Assembly (NCBI RefSeq): GCF_003054555.1
Contig: NZ_CP026304.1
Span: 7,750,001 to 7,814,000 of the forward strand
Length of the DNA: 64,000 nucleotides
Direction of reading: 5' to 3'
From: Streptomyces lunaelactis
GTDB lineage: Bacteria; Actinomycetota; Actinomycetes; Streptomycetales; Streptomycetaceae
In this document: positions 59,946-64,000 of the stretch, piece by piece
How positions within the stretch are numbered: the stretch's first letter is position 1
How the letters are laid out: each line of letters starts with the position of its first letter
Translations under genes and position numbers: made by a program
Notes under the pieces: generated by a model
Databases searched by the model: none
What the model was told of the DNA's origin: nothing
The model's input: the letters and a program-made list of their open reading frames with translations, nothing else

Positions 59946-62614
59946 ACTGCCGTGACCTTGTACTCGGGGCAGGACGTGACAGTGTCCGCGTGGTCGGAGG
60001 TGAGCCGGTTCACTCCGCTCGCGGGGAAGTGGAAGGAGCAGAAGACCTGGCCAGGGGCTGTCTGTTCACTGACCCGGGTGATGAGCCTGGCCCGGCCGTG
60101 CCGGCTCTCCACGGTGACCTGCGCGCCGTCCTGAACGTCGTACCGGACGGCGTCGTCGGGGTGGAGGTCGAGGAAGTCGACCGGATCGAGTGCGAGGTTG
60201 CCGCCGCGTCGGGTCATGCTGCCGGAGTTGTAGTGGGCCCAGCGCCGTCCGGTGACCAGGATCAGCGGATAGTCGTCGTCGGGCTGTTCGCCGGGTGGGA
60301 GATAGGGAGCCGCGGCAAGGCGGGCGCGCCCGTCCGGGGTGGCGAATCTCTCTGTGTACAGCTTGGCTTCGCCGGGGCGGTCGGGGTTCGGGCAGGGCCA
60401 GGGGATGGCGCCCTCCCGGTCCAGCCGGTGGTGGGAGAGGCCGGCGAAGACGGGCGCGACCCGTCCGCACTCGGCCAGGGCGTCGGCCGGGGTCGGGCAG
60501 CCGAGGTCGACGCCCATGGCAGATGCGGCGGCGTGGATGACGTCGAAGTCGGTACGGGCCTCCGCCGGCGGGGGGACGGCGGGGCGGACCCGCTGGAACC
60601 GGCGGTCGAAATTGACGAAGGTGCCGTCCTTCTCCAGCCAGGACGCGACCGGCAGCACGACGTCCGCGTGGCGGGCCGTCTCGGACAGGAACAGCTCGTT
60701 GCACACCACGAGCGGGCACGCGTCGAGGGCCTGGGCCACCCGGTTCGCGTCGGGGTCGGTGGCGCAGACGTCCTCGCCGATGACCCACAGAGCCCGCAGA
60801 TCACCGGCCCTTGCGGCGGCGAACATGTCCGGGATCCGCAGCCCAGGATGTTCCGGGACCGGGACGCCCCACACCGCCTCGGCCCGGGACCGTGCGGCCG
60901 GGTCGGTCACCTTTCCGTAGCCCGGCAGGAGGTCGGGCAGCGCGCCCATGTCGGAGGCGCCTTGGACGTTGTTCTGGCCGCGCAGCGGGTTGACCCCGTG
61001 CCCGCGGTCGGTGCCCACGGCGCCCCGCAGGATCGCCAGGTTGGCCAGCGACCGCACCCCGTCTGTACCGTGGAGGTGCTCGGTGACGCCCAGGCCGTAG
61101 ACGATCGCGGGCCGTCGGGCACGGCCGTACAGCCGGGCGGCGGCGATCAGGTCCGAAGCGGGTACCCCGGTGATGTCCGCGACCCGATGGGGCGGGTAGT
61201 CGTCCAGTAGTTCGGTGAGCTCCGGCAGGCCGGTGGCCCGATCGCGCAGAAACTCCTCGTCGGTCAGTCCTTCAGTGAGCAGGATGTGGGCGAGCCCGTG
61301 GAAGAGCGCGACGTTGGTGCCGGGGCGGGGTCGCAGATGTACGTCGGCATGCAGGGCGAGGCCGACGGCGCGGGGGTCGGCGACGACCAGCTTGGCTCCG
61401 TGCAGCACTCGCCGGAGCAGTCGTGCTCCGACCACGGGGTGGGCTTCGACGGGGTTGGCGCCCACGACCAGCAGGCAGTCGGCCCGCTCGACGTCGTCCA
61501 GGCTGTCGGTGCCGCCGGAGAGTCCGAAGGAGGCGGTCAGTCCGGCGGCGGACGGGGAGTGGCAGAGCCGGGAGCAGTTGTCGACGTTGTTCGTGCCGAT
61601 GACCACCCGCATGAACTTCTGGACGAGGTAGTTCTCCTCGTTGGTGGCGCGGGCCGAGGAGATGGCTGCCACGGCGTCAGGGCCGCCGGCGTCAACGGCC
61701 GCGCGCAGTCCGCGGGCGACATGGCCGAGCGCCTCGTCCCAGCCGACCGGCTCCAGATGTCCGTCGCGTCGCAGCAGTGGCCGGGTGAGCCGTTCCGGCG
61801 AGGTGAGATATCCGTGGGCGAAGCGCCCCTTCACACATGCGTGCCCCTGGTTGACCGGGCCGTCCCGGGCGGGCAGTACGGCCGTGACCTCGCCGTCGCG
61901 GGTGACGACTTCAAGGGAACATCCGACGCCGCAGTAGCCGCAGGTGGTACGTGTCAGGGACGCAGCCTGGTGGCTGGCGGAGGTGAGCCCGCGCGCCGGG
62001 CCGGGCTCGATGATCGCACCCGTGGGGCAGGTGTCGACGCAGCCCCCGCAGGCCACGCAGTCCGAATCGGCCCAGGACCCTCCTGTACCGGGGGCGACCA
62101 CGGTGTCGGCGCCCCGGCCGACCAGGGTGAGAGCGAAGGTGCCCTGCACCTCGGCGCACATGCGGACGCACCGGCCGCAGGCGATGCACAGGTCCCGGTC
62201 GAGGTGGACGTACGGGTGGGAGTCGTCTCCACCTCGGCCGCCGACGCCCTGTGCCGCCTCGGGGCCGATGCCCAGCGACCGGCAGACATGCGCCAGTTCG
62301 CTGGGGTTGTCACCGGCGAGGGCCCGTGGCGGCAGGGCGGAGGCGATGAGCTCGACCGCGTCCCGGCGCAGCTGCTGAAGATCGTCGGTGGCGGTTTCGA
62401 CCTGGGCACCGGATGCGGCCGGGGTCACGCAGGCCGCCGCGATCTGTCCGTCGGCCCGTACAAGACACGTACGGCAGGAGCCGGCCGGGCTGAGACGGTC
62501 GTCGGAGCAGAGCGCGGGCAGCTCGATTCCGGCCGCCCGCACCGCCGCGAGCAGTGAAGCTCCCTCGGGCACGTCGTGGGCGGCGCCGTCGACCTCGAGT
62601 TTGATTCCGGTCAT
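59927..62614 (-). CDS. NAD-type formate dehydrogenase, molybdopterin catalytic subunit
   Basis: 895 residues. N-terminal NuoG-like part: [2Fe-2S] ligands C36, C47, C50, C62 (LCSDDRLSPAGSCRTC), then two [4Fe-4S] sets in CIACGRCVRMC and CVACGGCVDTCPTG. Molybdopterin domain: cluster CGYCGVGCSLEV, and the active-site cysteine in NCSRLCHSPSAAG; a Cys, not selenocysteine, coordinates the metal. GTDRGHGVNPLRGQNNVQGASDMG and the C-terminal TGRRWAHYNSGSMTRR are typical cofactor loops. It oxidises formate to CO2, feeding electrons to the flavoprotein subunit. The ATG at 62614 overlaps the upstream stop (ATGA). No twin-arginine signal, so it is cytosolic. Confidence 0.93.
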   Translation of the reverse strand: MTGIKLEVDGAAHDVPEGASLLAAVRAAGIELPALCSDDRLSPAGSCRTCLVRADGQIAAACVTPAASGAQVETATDDLQQLRRDAVELIASALPPRALAGDNPSELAHVCRSLGIGPEAAQGVGGRGGDDSHPYVHLDRDLCIACGRCVRMCAEVQGTFALTLVGRGADTVVAPGTGGSWADSDCVACGGCVDTCPTGAIIEPGPARGLTSASHQAASLTRTTCGYCGVGCSLEVVTRDGEVTAVLPARDGPVNQGHACVKGRFAHGYLTSPERLTRPLLRRDGHLEPVGWDEALGHVARGLRAAVDAGGPDAVAAISSARATNEENYLVQKFMRVVIGTNNVDNCSRLCHSPSAAGLTASFGLSGGTDSLDDVERADCLLVVGANPVEAHPVVGARLLRRVLHGAKLVVADPRAVGLALHADVHLRPRPGTNVALFHGLAHILLTEGLTDEEFLRDRATGLPELTELLDDYPPHRVADITGVPASDLIAAARLYGRARRPAIVYGLGVTEHLHGTDGVRSLANLAILRGAVGTDRGHGVNPLRGQNNVQGASDMGALPDLLPGYGKVTDPAARSRAEAVWGVPVPEHPGLRIPDMFAAARAGDLRALWVIGEDVCATDPDANRVAQALDACPLVVCNELFLSETARHADVVLPVASWLEKDGTFVNFDRRFQRVRPAVPPPAEARTDFDVIHAAASAMGVDLGCPTPADALAECGRVAPVFAGLSHHRLDREGAIPWPCPNPDRPGEAKLYTERFATPDGRARLAAAPYLPPGEQPDDDYPLILVTGRRWAHYNSGSMTRRGGNLALDPVDFLDLHPDDAVRYDVQDGAQVTVESRHGRARLITRVSEQTAPGQVFCSFHFPASGVNRLTSDHADTVTSCPEYKVTAVRVAAP

Positions 62615-64000
62615 GGGCTCCATCCCGCCAGTCGGTGCCCGTAGGCGCGGGCGAGGCTGTGCACGGCGGGCGGGATTCGCCGTCCGAAGGCACACAGGCT
62701 CGCCTCGGCCAGAACGCGTGACAGTCGTCCCCACTCTTCTCCCGGCGGGGCGCCTGCGGCAGCCAGCTCCAGGCCCCGGCGCGAGCCCACGCGGCAGGGT
62801 GAGCACGCGCCGCAGCTCTCGGCGGCGGCGAACTGCCAGATGTGCCACAGCACATCCTCTGGAGCAACGTGCTGGTCGAAGGCGACCAGTCCGGCATGGC
62901 CGAGAGCGGCACCGCAGGCCGCAAGGTCGGCGGTGGTCAGCGGCACATCCAGCGCGTCGGGGGCGAGGAAGCCACCCAAGGGCCCGCCGACCTGGAGAGC
63001 GGTCAGTTCGCAACCGTCCTTCAGGCCGCCGCCCAGCTCGGTGATGATCCGGCTCACCGGGGTGCCGAGCTCGACCTCGTACGCACCCGGCCGGGCGAAC
63101 CGCTCCGACAGGCAGACCAGCTTCGTCCCGGTTTCGTTGAGAGCCCCGCGCCGGGCGTACGCTTCACCGCCCCGGGAGACGATCCACGGGACGGCCGCCA
63201 GGGTCTCGACGTTGTTGACCACGGTCGGCGCGTCCCACAGCCCCCGCTGGGTCGGGTAGGGCGGGCGCGGCCGGGCGCAGCCCCGGTCCCCCTCCAAGCT
63301 CGCGATCAGGGCGGTCTCCTCACCCGCGACGTACGACCCGGCGCCCTCCACCACCTCGACGTCCAGGGCCGTGGCCGTGCCGTGCACGGACGGGCCGAAG
63401 TGCCCGTCGGCGTAGGCCTGCCCGACCGCTTCCCGCATCCGAGCCAGCGCACGCGGATACTCCGAGCGCACCAGCACCACACCCCGCCGGGCCCCGCATG
63501 CGAAGCAGGCCAGCGCCAAGCCCTCCAACACCCGCTCCGGATCCGCCTCCATCAACAGCCGGTCGGCGTAGGAGCCGGGATCGCCCTCGTCTCCGTTGGC
63601 CACCACCACGGTGTCGGGGGCCCGGCCGGCCGCCTCCCACTTCGCGGCCACCCGGAAGCCCGCGCCGCCCCGCCCCCGCAGCCCGGAGGCGGCCACTTCC
63701 ATCTGGACCTCGTCAGGAGTGCCTGTCGTGACCATTCGCGGCCATACCTGCCATGCGGGCTCACCGGCGACCACGCCTGCCAGCAGAACGGGGTCGCCGG
63801 TGTCGTCGGCCGCCGGGATCTCCGGTGCTCGCGGGGGCTCGCGCCCCGCGAGCTGACCGGTCAGCGTCGGGCCGGTGCAGGGTGTATCACCGTCGAGTGC
63901 CGCGGGACCCGCGTAGCAGTACCCCAGGCAGCGCACAGCCTGCAGCGACGTCTCGCCGTCCGGTGAGGCCGTGCCGGCGGTGATGCCCAGCTCGCGCTCC
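62611..64000 (-). CDS. NAD-type formate dehydrogenase, NuoEF-like flavoprotein subunit (cut by window end)
   Basis: The frame is open to the last base of the window, so the N-terminus is outside. The first visible residues (SLQAVRCLGYCYAGPAALDG) are the tail of a thioredoxin-like [2Fe-2S] NuoE-type domain. Then comes the NuoF core: GRGGAGFRVAAKWEA (FMN), VVANGDEGDPGSYADRLLM, and the C-terminal [4Fe-4S] motif ESCGACSPCRVGSRRGL. It passes electrons from the catalytic subunit to NAD. Stop overlaps the start of the catalytic gene by four bases. A NuoE-NuoF fusion with an FdhA-type partner is typical of cytosolic NAD-linked formate dehydrogenases. Confidence 0.92.
   Translation of the reverse strand, partial: ERELGITAGTASPDGETSLQAVRCLGYCYAGPAALDGDTPCTGPTLTGQLAGREPPRAPEIPAADDTGDPVLLAGVVAGEPAWQVWPRMVTTGTPDEVQMEVAASGLRGRGGAGFRVAAKWEAAGRAPDTVVVANGDEGDPGSYADRLLMEADPERVLEGLALACFACGARRGVVLVRSEYPRALARMREAVGQAYADGHFGPSVHGTATALDVEVVEGAGSYVAGEETALIASLEGDRGCARPRPPYPTQRGLWDAPTVVNNVETLAAVPWIVSRGGEAYARRGALNETGTKLVCLSERFARPGAYEVELGTPVSRIITELGGGLKDGCELTALQVGGPLGGFLAPDALDVPLTTADLAACGAALGHAGLVAFDQHVAPEDVLWHIWQFAAAESCGACSPCRVGSRRGLELAAAGAPPGEEWGRLSRVLAEASLCAFGRRIPPAVHSLARAYGHRLAGWSP

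Noticed and set aside
1..64000. tRNA/rRNA genes and CRISPR arrays
   Set aside because: No cloverleaf-like segment with a TTCGAATC-type T-loop, no rRNA-like stretch and no regularly spaced direct repeats were seen by eye. A tRNAscan or CRISPR search would be more sensitive.

Overview
The window is very GC-rich with streptomycete-type genes and ribosome binding sites, and is best read as a chromosomal segment of a Streptomyces or close relative. Nearly every gene has a counterpart in the DosR/DevR dormancy regulon of Mycobacterium tuberculosis or in the OsdRK/DevRS-type hypoxia loci of streptomycetes. There are eleven intact universal stress proteins (USPs), seven intact CBS-domain proteins, an Acg-type nitroreductase, a Rip3-type protease, an OsmC protein, a Rv2004c-type kinase, a long hibernation factor (HPF), Rv1733c-type membrane proteins, and the heme-type sensor kinase DevS with the regulator DevR. 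I call it a hypoxia/dormancy island.

Layout. 0-9.7 kb: an Rv1733c-type tail, a wrecked P-type ATPase, nitroreductase+USP, CBS and USP genes, cNMP-binding and HTH/PNPOx proteins. 9.9-18.9 kb: rip3-osmC-usp, a decayed USP, an ABC exporter pair, CBS+USP, a SHOCT protein, then broken genes around an intact CBS protein. 19.4-25 kb is less dormancy-like: two paralogous TetR regulators sharing an operator, a reductase, broken redox genes, a CBS protein and a truncated IS605-type TnpB with its right end. 25-34.5 kb is the anaerobic energy block: USP, pflB-pflA, then arcA-arcB-arcC-arcD ending in a strong hairpin. 34.9-47.5 kb: USP, HPF, small membrane proteins, GAPDH, Rv1733c homologue, adhE, devS, PNPOx, STAS, devR. 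47.6-59.3 kb: more USP/CBS genes, the Rv2004c-type kinase, a cNMP/CBS operon partly paralogous to 6-8.5 kb, and many fused gene remnants. 59.9-64 kb: a cytosolic NAD-type formate dehydrogenase pair, cut by the window end.

How it fits together (inference). DevS senses O2/redox through a GAF heme and phosphorylates DevR, which would act on a recurrent 14-bp element (5+4+5; best form GGGACCTTCGGCCC) found upstream of many transcription units, often as tandem pairs 20-22 bp apart. The induced genes would supply fermentative acetyl-CoA and formate (PflB), formate oxidation (FDH), NADH disposal (AdhE), glycolytic flux (GAPDH), arginine-derived ATP (ArcABCD), ribosome hibernation (HPF) and adenylate-sensing proteins (USP, CBS).

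The island is also a graveyard. At least fifteen genes are truncated, frameshifted or fused head-to-tail, and most of these remnants are themselves dormancy-regulon families (ctpF-like ATPase, pncB-like, Hsp20, GH65, acg, USP, CBS). No tRNA, rRNA or CRISPR array was seen.
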